Assembly (NCBI GenBank): GCA_030278955.1
Contig: JAOANR010000003.1
Coordinates: 53,602,902 to 53,666,901 of the forward strand
DNA from: Hygrophila difformis
Lineage: Eukaryota; Streptophyta; Magnoliopsida; Lamiales; Acanthaceae
DNA: 64,000 nt
Reading direction: 5' to 3'
Both the position numbers and the translations under genes were made by a program. The notes beneath the pieces were generated by a model. The model worked only from the letters and a program-made list of their open reading frames with translations. It was not told the DNA's origin and ran no database searches. Below, piece by piece: positions 48,001 to 57,800 of this stretch (positions within the stretch are counted from its first letter, which is position 1; every line of letters starts with the position of its first letter).

Positions 48001-48071
48001 AAAATCATCGGCAAGTGCAGAAAGAACAAGAAGATGGAAAGGAGACGACGGGTAGGACACAACTTGCCCAT
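45030..48071 (-). CDS. RLP3: LRR receptor-like protein, EIX/Cf type, intact (1013 aa)
   Basis: This is a cell-surface receptor without kinase domain; relatives recognise microbial or apoplastic ligands and signal through SOBIR1 and BAK1. ATG 48071 (MGKLCPTRR) is chosen because RLP1 and RLP2 start at the same place; an upstream in-frame start (48101) adds ten residues in front of the signal peptide. Domains: signal peptide (about 1-26), LRR N-cap with paired Cys (CIGNKRDALLNFKQ ... NCCNWEGVSC), some thirty extracellular LRRs with LxGxIP cores and many NxS/T sites, an island before the last LRRs (VLKGVEMEYTRSILQF), an acidic stretch (ENDHVPADKIDEE), one transmembrane helix (about 964-987, with GxxxG-like spacing in GFVFGLWGLFG) and a 26-residue basic tail. 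One exon covers the coding region. Three tandem 24-residue LRR units occur at 46759-46974. It appears to be the only complete RLP in the window. Confidence 0.95.
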   Translation of the reverse strand: MGKLCPTRRLLSIFLFFLHLPMILCFANNSSFACIGNKRDALLNFKQTLVDLSNRLSSWEDNTNCCNWEGVSCHISGHVVRLDLRNKNYFSDDQELIDQQLTSTSLDSSLLQLKSLNYLDLTGNFFNMTIPTYLGSMKQLQHLHLSNAGFHGVIPRHLGNLSNLLTLDIGGRDYFLIGGDYLIAGDLRWISNLSSMEYLDLNGIDLSGQKDLMKVLSMLPSLAVLHLSHNSLDNSHLPYSFVNSTFLSHVKHLDMSHNKFYGEIPCFLHNLTSLEFLDLSSNHYNTTGYPFLSLKQLAFLDLGFNQIQHSTEWISELIGNNCQLKSLNLSSNEFHGGISGAFKNLSRCRAYELETLNLEHNRINGSIPESIAKLSALVELDISDNTLSGAIPESIGKLSALVDLDISYNELSGSIPKSIGKLSALVELDISYNELSGSIPDSVGNLTALKELSLESNQLSGELPSSMGQLSNLERIYISNNSFNGTLSEAHFYKLSKLKILDTSSNSIRFKVGYNWVPAFQLESLEMSSCNMEVDQFPPWLQTQKTLTELDLSNCSISGTLPEWLGTMMNLTYLALSNNHISGSIMELPSSISLLDLSDNTITHLPSNIGHMLPRLRGLFLARNDINGSLPHSLCEMRLLSYLHLSKNNLSGNLLDCWQNFPHLMYVGLSSNELSGIIPKSIGAAYYLQQLKLANNHLRGQLPSTLMNCSFLEILDVGENKLVGEIPEWLGNNLAHLRILRLRNNQFNGVIPRELCQVSKLQILDLGINKLTGYIPNCFQNFSTMKDPYKSYMNRFSGDDSLNQVLKGVEMEYTRSILQFLANLDLSCNNLTGRIPSELTALVGLEGLNLSHNNLHGEIPRNIGGLISLESLDLSNNHLSGKIPESLANLTSLSHLNLSNNNLCGQIPTGRQLTTLEDGPSIYGGNPLLCGEPLPKTCRSTDGTPKHLTPENDHVPADKIDEELWFYVFVICGFVFGLWGLFGILFFRRSWRYAYFRVIEAMIMKMMGRWIIR
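46759..46974 (-). repeat. Three tandem 72-bp LRR units in RLP3
   Basis: Units at 46759-46830, 46831-46902 and 46903-46974 each encode one 24-residue LRR of the type SIGKLSALVELDISYNELSG. The same position holds two units in RLP2 (27913-27984 and 27985-28056) and one in RLP1 (21391-21462). The array is in frame, so LRR number changes by whole repeats. Confidence 0.9.
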
Positions 48072-49978
48072 ATTCACACAAATAAGAATAAGAATGCACA
48101 TCCACTACAAAAACGCATTTGGTGCACAAATAACAAGTACTACATTAGTATTATGGTTTTTTGATATAACCTGAAAATAACACATCCACTACAAAAACGC
48201 AGTAAGTGCACAAATAATGCATGGTGGAATCTCAATGGAATTTTATGTTGTAGGTTGTCCCCATCCCACACATTTGTTGAGAGAAACTAAAGGAATTTCA
48301 CTGTCCTGGACTGATGATGCTTCAAGGGATACATTCCTTTTTCCATAGTTACTCCAAAAATTTGTGAATGAGTTATGATCAATCTCTTTAGTTTAAAGTC
48401 GTCATGATCTCCATTGACTTCCACTATATATGCTTTTCTCAGTGGAATTTTATCTTGTAGATTCGTTGTCCCCCTCCCCACCCATTAATTGACTGATAGA
48501 GTCTACATGTGGTGTTATAATTAAGTTGCCTGGAAGGCTGCAAATAACAACCACCTTGAAATTCCACACGTAGTTGATTAACAAAAAAAATTATGGGATA
48601 CTATTATGTAATGTATTGAGAATAGTTAATTTCTTATATAGTATTGAATAATTCAATGAGAACTCAGGCGTGATTTAGGTTTAATTTTGCTAACAAGATT
48701 TCAACTTGAATGTTTGTATACGATAATTTATAATTAAATACTGTATTCAAAATATTACGCATAGTAAAAAAAAATGTCATAAGAAGAATTAATTTCAAAT
48801 AACATAATACATGGAATTTGATATCTATTTAATTTGAGGTTTAAAATCTAATTAATTTGATATCAGGTTGCCTATTCCCCATGATGAACTGGAGTAGAGT
48901 ACAAGATTTTGTAATATCCGATTGGGGTGAAATCATACTCCTTGCTTTTGACTTTTATTTTTCAATGTGTTTTTTCATGCCTTTCTAAGGTGACTGAGAA
49001 TCTGGATGAGCCATCTGTATCGGATAATTTTCATGAAGTTGAATTGCTTTTACCTTTTCTGCAAGATAATTTTTTTTGAAGGTTTGTATTGCTACTGATT
49101 TACGTTTAATTCCCTAGTGTACATGGATCTTTCCATGTTTCCTTACTAGTTCTGTTTTTTGTCTGAAGCATGTAGCCACAAGGAGATTGTTGGAGTTCTA
49201 ATGTGATTATAATTATACACTTGAAAGTTCTAAGAAACATCCATAATAGTAATGGTAAACGCAAAGAATATTGTTCTGTTGTTAGCTTGATGTAATGATG
49301 GTGTATGATGGCAAGATCCATTGTTTAATTAAGTGTGTTGGTGTTTAAGATTAAGATAAGAGTGAGTATCCATTAGCTGCTTTACCATATTTTCAACTGC
49401 AGCTTGGAGTTGGATGCAGATATCCATTACATTAGCCTCTTTCGACTTCTTCTTAAGGAACTCCTCTCCTCAGCCATCTTCTCTAACTTTCTCTCTTCTG
49501 CCTCCTTCGCTTTCCACTCTTCCAATTTCTTCTCTCAGCATTCACATGCCTCAGCAGTGAATGCTGAGGATTATCCGGCCTTCAAGCATCAAAATTTGTT
49601 GGTTATTTTCTATCCGGCCTTTGTCGCCGCTCCTCTCAGCAGTGACCCAAAGCCTCTTTTCCCACCCCTAAGCCTCAACAATAGATTGACGACAGTAACA
49701 GGAAATCCGGGGGAATCCTCGAAAGATTCAGTAAGTGCTAATGCTTGGCAATCATGGAGGACGCGAGACTTGTTGGATAGGATAGGAGGAGCTGGACGGA
49801 GGAAGGGATGGAAGTTAGGGTTTGAATGCGGTCTTTGAGGACGGACGGCGACGGAAACCGATCGAGGATTGGTTGTTGAAATTCAAGATTCTGTAACTCC
49901 CATCGAGGAATTTGACGAACACCTTGTGAACCTCGGATTCAGAAGCTTCCATTGATACGATCCACGGAGTGATTGGAG
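48072..49978. other. Upstream region of RLP3 and intergenic DNA
   Basis: About 48100-48880 contains blocks shared with the upstream regions of RLP1 and RLP2 (for example 'cacacatttgttga' and 'taattaagttgcctggaa'), so promoter-side DNA was duplicated with the genes. Beyond 48890 no gene is recognised. An open stretch at 49404-49838 has no ATG at its start and no domain. Confidence 0.5.
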
Positions 49979-50413
49979 AGGAATTGATCGTGAATTTGTG
50001 AGAGACGATTTAGCGCGATGATGATGTACAAGGTGAATTACTGGAATTTGTAATACCACTTCTTGTGTAATACTCCAGTATTATATGGCCAATATTGGGC
50101 CTACCAAATAGTATTGGGGTTCTTGATTGACCCAATCCAAATTTCAATTTTATAAATTTCTACGTTTTTTTGAATTTGTAATATTTATTTCACAATTCAA
50201 TGTATATTTTTTTAACAATTAATAACTAACAACTAACCTTGTGTACAAGATGAGATAATTTTAATAATATCTCACTCACATGATTATATTTTTTTTCTAT
50301 AATTATTGTATAAAAATGAATCAAAGTTGAATAATAAATAGTGTAAAAAAAAATCAAAACGTTTCACATTTATGAAAATGGATGTAGTACTATATGTTAT
50401 GTGTTATGAGATA
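49979..50413 (+). repeat. Segmental repeat, copy 1 (about 430 bp, uninterrupted)
   Basis: It begins 'gaggaattgatcgtgaattt' and ends 'atgttatgtgtta'. The same sequence recurs from 51606 onward, split by three transposon insertions (51606-51712, 52529-52714, 53767-53901, 60685-60700). Copy 1 therefore serves as the empty site for all three. Confidence 0.8.
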
Positions 50414-51605
50414 CAAACTAATGAAACGGACTAAATTGATTAGTTCGTTCCGGATGCACTCACTCAGGATTAAAAAATAGGCTTTGGCAGAAGAGGACAA
50501 CAATTGAAAGAATACTCAATCCTATCTCAGAAAATAACCAAGGCCCGAATGTTGTTCCTCTGCTATTTCCTATTACACCGTATTTGGGTCCAAGTGGACC
50601 CCATCTCAGTGCAATATTTAATATCAGATTCCCATCACACAGCAGTATTGAAAAATAAAAGATTTTTGAAAATCATTCTCTAAACAGGTACTTGACTCTC
50701 AATAAGAACACAGACCCTTTCAGTCTAGATGAGACCTAATCGCTGACTCTGCTTCTAATTTTCCAAAATCAACCCCCCAGTAGAATATGAATTAGTCATA
50801 ACTGAGGAATTTATCCCTTACTTAGATCCGAATTTTATAAATGAATTTTTGTTGGAAATTTAATAGGAAACATCTGATTTCAAACAACAAGACTTCTATG
50901 TCCAATGGAAGGATCCCAAAATATTTCGACCACAATATTTACATAATAATATCATGCATACAGATATAATGAAGTGTAGAATTAATTAACCCAAAATATA
51001 ATGGTGGGTCTAGACAGAAAGTGAGACACAGAGGTGAAGTAGTCGTGAGGCAAAAATTGGTGGCAGAATAATCTGGTGGACTGCAAACATCTGCTATCCA
51101 GTTTCCTAATTACTCGGATGGAATGAATTTAGATAGCAGAAAACCCTATAATGTCAGTGTCGCTACCAGTTGAGCCCCTTCTGTATGTGAATTCAGATAA
51201 GAACCTACATGTTTCCTCTCTGCAGAAATTATCAGCTGATACTAACAGATATCAGCTGACTTTTTTTTTAGATTGGAATTCAGAGTCGGAAATTAAGATA
51301 AGAAAATAAAACTGTATTTAGACATTGAGTGACTGAGTGGCTACTTCATTTCCTGGTGAGGACCGTTCGTCTGACCTCGTCAGTTCCTGTCCAAACCATG
51401 CAAAATAACAAACAGTAATCAATATACAGACTACGGGCTACTTAATTTCCCTTATGGAGGGACCGTTCGCCAACATTATTCTGTAATATCTCTTACTGCT
51501 CATTCCACACATCACGAGAAAGACCAAATAAGAATAAAATAAAATAAAATAAAAATAAAAAAAGAAAAAAATGCCCTGTACGAGAGGTATTAGTTTCTCA
51601 TGCAA
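50414..51605 (-). mobile_element. Inverted internal fragment of the 4.7-kb TG...CA family
   Basis: The minus strand matches about 33562-34727 throughout, with substitutions and indels; examples are the blocks TTATTTTGCATGGT, TGGGGTCCACTTGGA and TTAGTTTGTATCTCA. Both ends are internal to the family consensus, so this is a truncated relic. It lies between the two copies of the 430-bp segment. No coding capacity. Confidence 0.75.
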
Positions 51606-51712
51606 GGGTATGGAATTGATCGTGAATTTGTGAGAGACGATTAACGCGATGATGATGCACAAGGAGAATTACTGGAATTAATTTGTAATACCACTTCTTG
51701 TGTAATACTCCA

Positions 51713-52523
51713 TGTTAGTACACTAAAGCTTTTTGTGCAGATGAACAGTGTCGTCATAACGATGTTGGAACAACGCATTGACGACAAGAACTGAACAGAA
51801 TTAGTTTCTGATGGAAGTTATTTTGGACAGTTTTTAATTCATTTGGAGGAGCTACTTTCAGCAGATTGCGAATTGACTCTCCTCTATATAAGTGTGTTAG
51901 TCCTATATGAGATTAAAAAAGAGATTTTTGCTAGATTGATCTATTGAGTTGTAATTCACTTTCATATTTTTAGAAGTTAGATTTTCTCTCTTGTTTTTCA
52001 TATAGTTCATTCTTTGAGAGTTTAGTTAGACTTTGATGGGTGTTCTACATCTGAGAGTTGATTGTATTCTTCAAGATTGAGTTGTAAAATTCATTAGGAA
52101 GAATCAAGATTTGAGGAGGAGTTTTCATTGAAGACATTCTACATGTTTTGATCGCAAGAAGGAGTCTGATGGATCAATTCGGGAGAAAGATGAAGATCAT
52201 GGTGTTCGACAGATTGTGATCGTGCCTTGAAGAATTCAAATAGGGTGGTTTCCCTACAACCGTAGTCAAGGGGGAGTCCTAACTACACTGTTCTACTAGA
52301 TTTGTTCGTTTAGGGTGAGAGTTTGTTTTCTGGGTTTAGGCATTAGATTGAGTCTGTGATTTTGATCTTTAGTCTAGTTCAAGTCCCTAGATTGGTATCC
52401 CCCAGATGTAGGTTGCAAAACCGAACTGGGTCAACAAATTGTTGGTGTTCTTTACAGCTTTCCAAACGACGTTACAATACACTGATAACGACGCGTCAAG
52501 AATCTTGAATTAAGGGACCTACA
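51713..52523 (+). repeat. Solo LTR (811 bp)
   Basis: The insertion TGTTAGTACACT ... GGGACCTACA has TG...CA ends and an exact CTCCA duplication (51708-51712 and 52524-52528). The uninterrupted copy at about 50083 confirms that the whole block is an insertion. A TATA-like CTATATAAGTG is at about 51892-51902, giving plus orientation. No internal retroelement sequence remains, so LTR-LTR recombination is inferred. It is unrelated to the other LTRs in the window. Confidence 0.85.
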
Positions 52524-52714
52524 CTCCAGTATCATATGGCGAATATTGTGCCTCACCAAATAGTATTGGGGTTCTTGATTGACCCAATCCAAATTTCAAT
52601 TTTATAAATATGTAATACTATATACTTTTTCTTTTTTATGAATCTGTAATATTTACTTCACAATTCAATATATATTTTTTTAACAATTAATAATTATCAA
52701 CTAACCTTGTGTAC

Positions 52715-53750
52715 TTCCCGGAAAAGGTCTGTCTTCTCATCTGGCTTCTCTCACATGCGGCTATTCCTTGTAACTCTCTCCGATATCAGCGACAGTTAGC
52801 TTCGTCCCCGCTTTGTGGCATATGCGGCGTGGACTCTGATGACTGGTGGCATGCCATGTTTTATTGTCCTTGGGCTGTTCACTTTTGGGCGGCTATAGGG
52901 GTGACCATTCCTCATGATTTGCATTCACTCCCCAAAAAAGATATTCGGTGTTGGCTCAAAGGAATGAATGATACTTATGGGCCTATGTTTATTGCTTCTT
53001 TGTGGATAGTATGGATGGAGAGGAACCAGCGGGTCTTCCGCGGATCATCTTCCACGCCGCAGGCGCTGCAACGCCGGATGCTGCATCTCCAGGATTCTAT
53101 CCAGGGCGCCAGGTCTGTCACCAACACCGTTCATTCACAACCTCGTTTGGTTTTGTTGGAATATGGGCGGCTGGCAGGGAGTCTTTATTCATATGGACGG
53201 GTCCCTTTTGCTTCACAGGGGGCGTGCGGGTTATAGGGCGGTGCTCCGGGATGGTAGCGGCCCGTGTCTGGGAGGCGTCTCGGGCTTTCTGGGAGGTGTC
53301 TCAGTGGTACAGGCTGAGCTTATGGGAGTGTTGAAGGGGCTCCGGTTAGCACGTATGAGGGCTGCTTGCATGTCGTGTGTCGAAGTGATTCCCGCCATGC
53401 ATTGAGGCTGATCGCTGCTGTGCCAAGGGGGGCACATTTACAGGCTCCCATTCTGGCACAAATCCTTGATATTAAGAGGACCTTTCTTTCATGTCGCTTC
53501 GAGCATATCTTGAGGGAGGGGAACTCTGTGGCAGATGGGCTCGCCAAGTTGGGTGCGGATAGTGAGCTGTTCTACACGACTTGGGCTTTCCCCCCGGATT
53601 GCGTTAAGCCTCTCTTGTCGACGGACCTTGCCGGCACGTGGTTTTGTAGGCAATAGTCCTGTATTGCCTTGCTTTTCTTCCTGCTCTTTTTTCTCTTTGC
53701 TTTTTTCATTTCTTTTCCCAGCCTGAATTGGCTGTGTAGCAAAAAAAAAA
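52715..53750 (+). mobile_element. 5'-truncated LINE (L1 type) with poly-A and 16-bp target duplication
   Basis: The insertion ends in a 10-12-A tail and is bounded by AACTAACCTTGTGTAC on both sides (52699-52714 and 53751-53766), as in target-primed reverse transcription. It encodes the end of a LINE ORF2. First comes the zinc-binding region after reverse transcriptase (CGICGVDSDDWWHAMFYCPWA, about 52820-52880), then a plant LINE RNase H domain (HMDGSLLL, then QAELMGVLKGL and REGNSVADGLAKLGA). At least two frameshifts (near 53160-53230 and 53370-53400) break the frame. Reverse transcriptase and endonuclease are missing. A tiny relative lies at 41277-41369. Confidence 0.92.
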
Positions 53751-53901
53751 AACTAACCTTGTGTACAAAATGAGATGATTTTAATAATATCTCACTCACA
53801 TGACATTTTTTCTTTTATAATTATTGTATAAATATGAATCAAAGTTAAATAATAAATAGTGTAAAAAAAAACAAAACGTTTCACATTTATGAAAACGGAT
53901 G

Positions 53902-54810
53902 TGTTGGAAAAAGGGGGTTTTGAGCTCCTTTTTGTGTAATGACGATATTTAATTTGGATTAATTAAATAGCGTATACGAATTCTACGTTTCACGTAGATT
54001 GTCGCAGTGCATTTATTTTCTCAAAACCGTTGTCGGGTGAGTGAGAAATAAGTGGTCGAAATGGGTCATTGAATGCGGCTAGTTGAAACGATTGTATTTA
54101 AATGATTGTTAAAGGGTAGGTTAAAGTGGCGCGTCCCACATCCTTAAGCAATGGGAGTTAAATTAGTTTATATTGTTCTGCGTGTTAGAAACAATTAAAC
54201 TAATACAGATTGATCAAGTGTGGGGGAAGCCCACACGGGCGCGCCCGTCCCGTCCCGAGCCGAGCCGAGCCGCGCCGCGCCGTCGCCGTCGCCCGCGCCC
54301 GCGCCCGTGGACTTGGACTTGGACTTGGACTTGGATCTTGGTAATTGGGCTTTGGGTGGGCTTTGGGCCTGTCTAATTTTTTAGACAAAATTTATTTGTC
54401 AAGCCCAGTCGTTGAAGCCCACTCTGATTTCAACACCCGTCACGAGTTGTTGAAACCATTTGAATTCAGCTGTTGAAAATCCAGCTGAAACCGCCCCATC
54501 AATGGCTGCCGGCGGTTTCGTCTCGTCCAACGCCTATAAATGGCAGCAGGCTCAGGCTTAGGAATCACACTCTCATCTGCATCCTTTTTCTGCTGCATAC
54601 ATCCTCCCCTCCCGACTCCCCCAGCTCTTTGTTTTTGTTCGCTGGTCGTCGGCGTTTGCGGTGCTGCTACGCCGAGGCATTCGTCGTTTTACCTTTGGGG
54701 ACGTTCTGCCGTTGCCGAAGCACTACCGGGGCATAAACGTCTTGCGGGAAGAGTTCCAAACTCGACTCGACGTTCATTCTGTGTTGCTGCATCCGTCCAT
54801 TATTCTTACA
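53902..54810 (+). repeat. 5' LTR of the 53902-60667 copia element (909 bp)
   Basis: It begins TGTTGGAAAAAGG and ends ATTCTTACA. It contains GC-rich microsatellites (GAGCC, CGCCC and GGACTT units at about 54238-54340) that differ in copy number from the 3' LTR, and roughly 100 bp (about 54411-54515) missing from the 3' LTR. The TATA box CCTATAAATGG is at 54533-54543. Confidence 0.9.
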
Positions 54811-54826
54811 AGCGTAAGACGTTTAT
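54733..54826 (+). other. LTR/leader hairpin at the primer-binding position
   Basis: LTR bases 54733-54746 (ATAAACGTCTTGCG) can pair with bases 54813-54826 (CGTAAGACGTTTAT), which lie two bases beyond the LTR where the primer-binding site should be. The stem has 13 Watson-Crick pairs and one G-U pair, with a 66-base loop. The 3' end of the LTR strand faces U5, the geometry needed for a self-primer as in yeast Tf1. The mechanism is inferred; only the complementarity is seen. Confidence 0.5.
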
Positions 54827-54827
54827 A

Positions 54828-57800
54828 ATGGACGGTTCCACTGCTTCCGCCACCGCCTCCGCTGACGTCTCATCCGTCGCTGCTGCTGCCGCCTCCGTTC
54901 CCATGCCTGGGTCTGTCCAGGCGTTCGCTGCCGTTACCCCAACCGCAGCGGTGCCGTCAGTGCTGACCACTGCCACTGTCCTTCCTCCACCCGTGACGCT
55001 GCCGCTGCCATTGCCATTGCCGCTGCCGACGGCAGACCCAAACGCTTCCGTCGATCAATACTTGCTTGATCCAACGACGGCCTTCCTGCCCCCGTCGCCG
55101 ACGCCTAATTCTGGCGGGTTTGTTTTGCCCAATTCTGGGCAGTTCATTTCTGGACATTCATTTGGAACTGTTTCATTCCAGCCCAACGCTTCGGTTGGGG
55201 CGTCTCTGCCTTTTTATGGACAAACAGTCGGGATTACACCCGCAGGACTTAATAATTTGAACACCGGTTTGCAACCGGGCGGTGGGCCGCTGAACACTAG
55301 TTTGCCAACTTTTGTTCAGTCGGAGCTGGCCTTCGTACCGGGCGTTGGGCCGTCAACGGGTTCTGTCCCTATGGCGCTGCCTAGGTCATTTGGAGTGGCC
55401 GAGAAGCCGTCAAAGTTTGACGGGCGTGATTTCAAGACATGGCAACAGAAGATGCTGTTCTATCCGACCACTCTTGGTTTGGCCGGGTTTTTGAGGAGCA
55501 GCCGGCCGTCCCTGTCTGAGATGGAGACCGATCCCCAGAAGCTCTTCGCCAAAGAACAATGGGTTCACGGTGATTTCATGTGTAAGAACTTCATTCTGAG
55601 TGCTCTCATGGATCCTTTGTACGCTGTGTATTCTTCCGTAAAAGGTGCAAAGGAATTGTGGATTCAGTTGGAACGGAAGTATAAAACCGAGGATGCTGGT
55701 ACTAAAAAGCATGTCGTTTCCAAATATCTGGGTTTTCAGATGGTTGACGGGCGTTCAGTGGTTGAACAAGTTCAAGAGTTTCAATTGCTGATACATGGCG
55801 TTCACGCTGAGGGAATGCAATTGCCCGATGCGTTTAACGCTGCGGTTGTGATCGAGAAGTTGCCTCCTTCGTGGAAAGACTTCAAGAACTACCTGATGCA
55901 CAAGCAAAAGGAAATGTCCCTTGAAGATCTTGTTACACGGATCAGAATCGAGGAGGATAACCGCAAGGCCGTGTCAAAGAGCCATTCCGTGGAGGCTAAG
56001 GCGAACTTGACTGAAACGACCGGTAAACGCAAGCAGCCAACCGCTGCGGGCAAAGGAAAAGCGATTGCCGATGGCCAAAAGAGGAAGAAGTTCTCCGGAA
56101 ATTGCTACAACTTTGGCAAGGTTGGGCACTTTGCCAATCAGCGCCCAAAGCCGAAGAATAAGAAGCCTGCTAAGCCTGCCTCTCATATGGTACAAGCTGA
56201 ACCTGAAGGTTGGGAAGACAACCTTTGTGCAGTGGTGTCTGAAGCAGTATTGCATATTGATGATGCTAAAGGTTGGTTTGTTGATACTGGGGCTTCGTGT
56301 CATGTGGCTGCCAACAGGGAGTTCTTTACTTCATACCGGACTGTTGAAGGCAGAAAGCTGCACATGGGAACCCAAGCATCATCTGATGTGGTTGGCGTTG
56401 GAAATGTGATACTGAGGCTGACTAGTGGCAAAAACTTGACTCTGAAGGATGTGCTGCATGTCCCTGATATCCGGAAGAATTTGGTGTCTGGTTCGCTGCT
56501 AGTTAGTAGTGGTTTCAAACTTGTTTTTGAGTCTGATAAGTTTATCATGACTAAGTTTGGAAAATTCCTTGGTAGAGGCTATCTCACCAATGGTCTTTTC
56601 AAGTTTAATGTAATGGCTAAACGCCAAGTTGTTGAGCAAGCTTCTGGTAATAAAATTGAAGGTTCTTCTTACTTGCTTGAGTGTTTTAATTTATGGCATT
56701 GTAGACTTGGACATGCAAATAAAAATGCTATAAAGAGATTGGTAAATTTAAATTTACTTAAGGAAATGGAATTCAACGATAAAAACAAATGTGAAATTTG
56801 TGTTGAAGCGAAAATGACAAAACCTCCATTTCCAAGTGTTGAAAGAAATACTAAACCCCTGGATTTAATTCATACTGATGTATGTGATTTTAGATCTTTG
56901 CAAACTCGGGGTGGTAAAAAGTATTTTATTACTTTTATTGATGATAGCACTCGTTATTGCTATCTTTATTTGTTGAGAAGCAAAGATGAAGCTATTGAAG
57001 CTTTTAAAAAACTTCAAGCTTGAGGCTGAAACTCAATTGAATAGCCGAATTAAGGTTATTCGGAGTGATCGAGGAGGAGAATATGTTGCTCCATTTGCTG
57101 AATTGTGTGCCGAATCCGGAATAATTCATCAAACTACAGCGCCATATTCACCACAGTCCAATGGTGTTGCGGAACGCAAGAACCGTACGCTAAAGGATAT
57201 GATGAATGCCTTGTTGATTAGTTCAGGGTTACCCCAGAACTTGTGGGGGGAAGCTGTTTTAACAGCTAATTATATTTTAAATAAAATACCTCACAAAGGT
57301 AAGGAAGTAACACCTTACGAGTTATGGAAAGGTAGAAAACCTTCTTTCAAATACCTCAAAGTGTGGGGGTGTTTGGCTAAAGTTGAGGTGCCACCTCCTA
57401 AACAAGTTACAATCGGCCCCAAAACAGTTGATTGTATCTTTATAGGGTATGCCCTCAACAGTAGCGCGTATCATTTCCTGGTATATAAGTCAGAAATATC
57501 TGGTATAAGTGAAGGAACAATAATTGAATCAAGAAACGCCGTGTTTTTTGAAGACATATATCCCTACAAGGATAGAGTGGAATGTTCAAATAAAAGAACG
57601 TTTGATGAAGCTACGAGTTCTGATCAGCCGAAGCAAACTGACAAGGGAAGTGTTTCTCCTGAACCAGTTGAACTTCGTCGTAGCCAAAGGGCGAAAGTGG
57701 CTAAAACTTTTGGTCCAGATTTCGTCACTTTTATGTTAGATAATGAGCCAAGAACTGTGAGTGAAGCTCTGGCTCGACCAGATGCTGCATTATGGCAAGA

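Noticed and set aside
49404..49838. 144-codon plus-strand open frame
   Set aside because: It opens with TTG, has no upstream ATG in frame and no recognisable domain; possibly a diverged exon, but not supportable.
54540..54827. Upstream extension of the copia gag frame through the LTR
   Set aside because: Its ATG overlaps the TATA box, so it would not be in the transcript; the gag start at 54828 is preferred.
57003..57010. Possible programmed frameshift at TTTTAAAAAAC in the copia element
   Set aside because: The site lies inside integrase, where no frameshift is expected, and a single extra A restores the normal reading when ignored; mutation or sequencing error is simpler.
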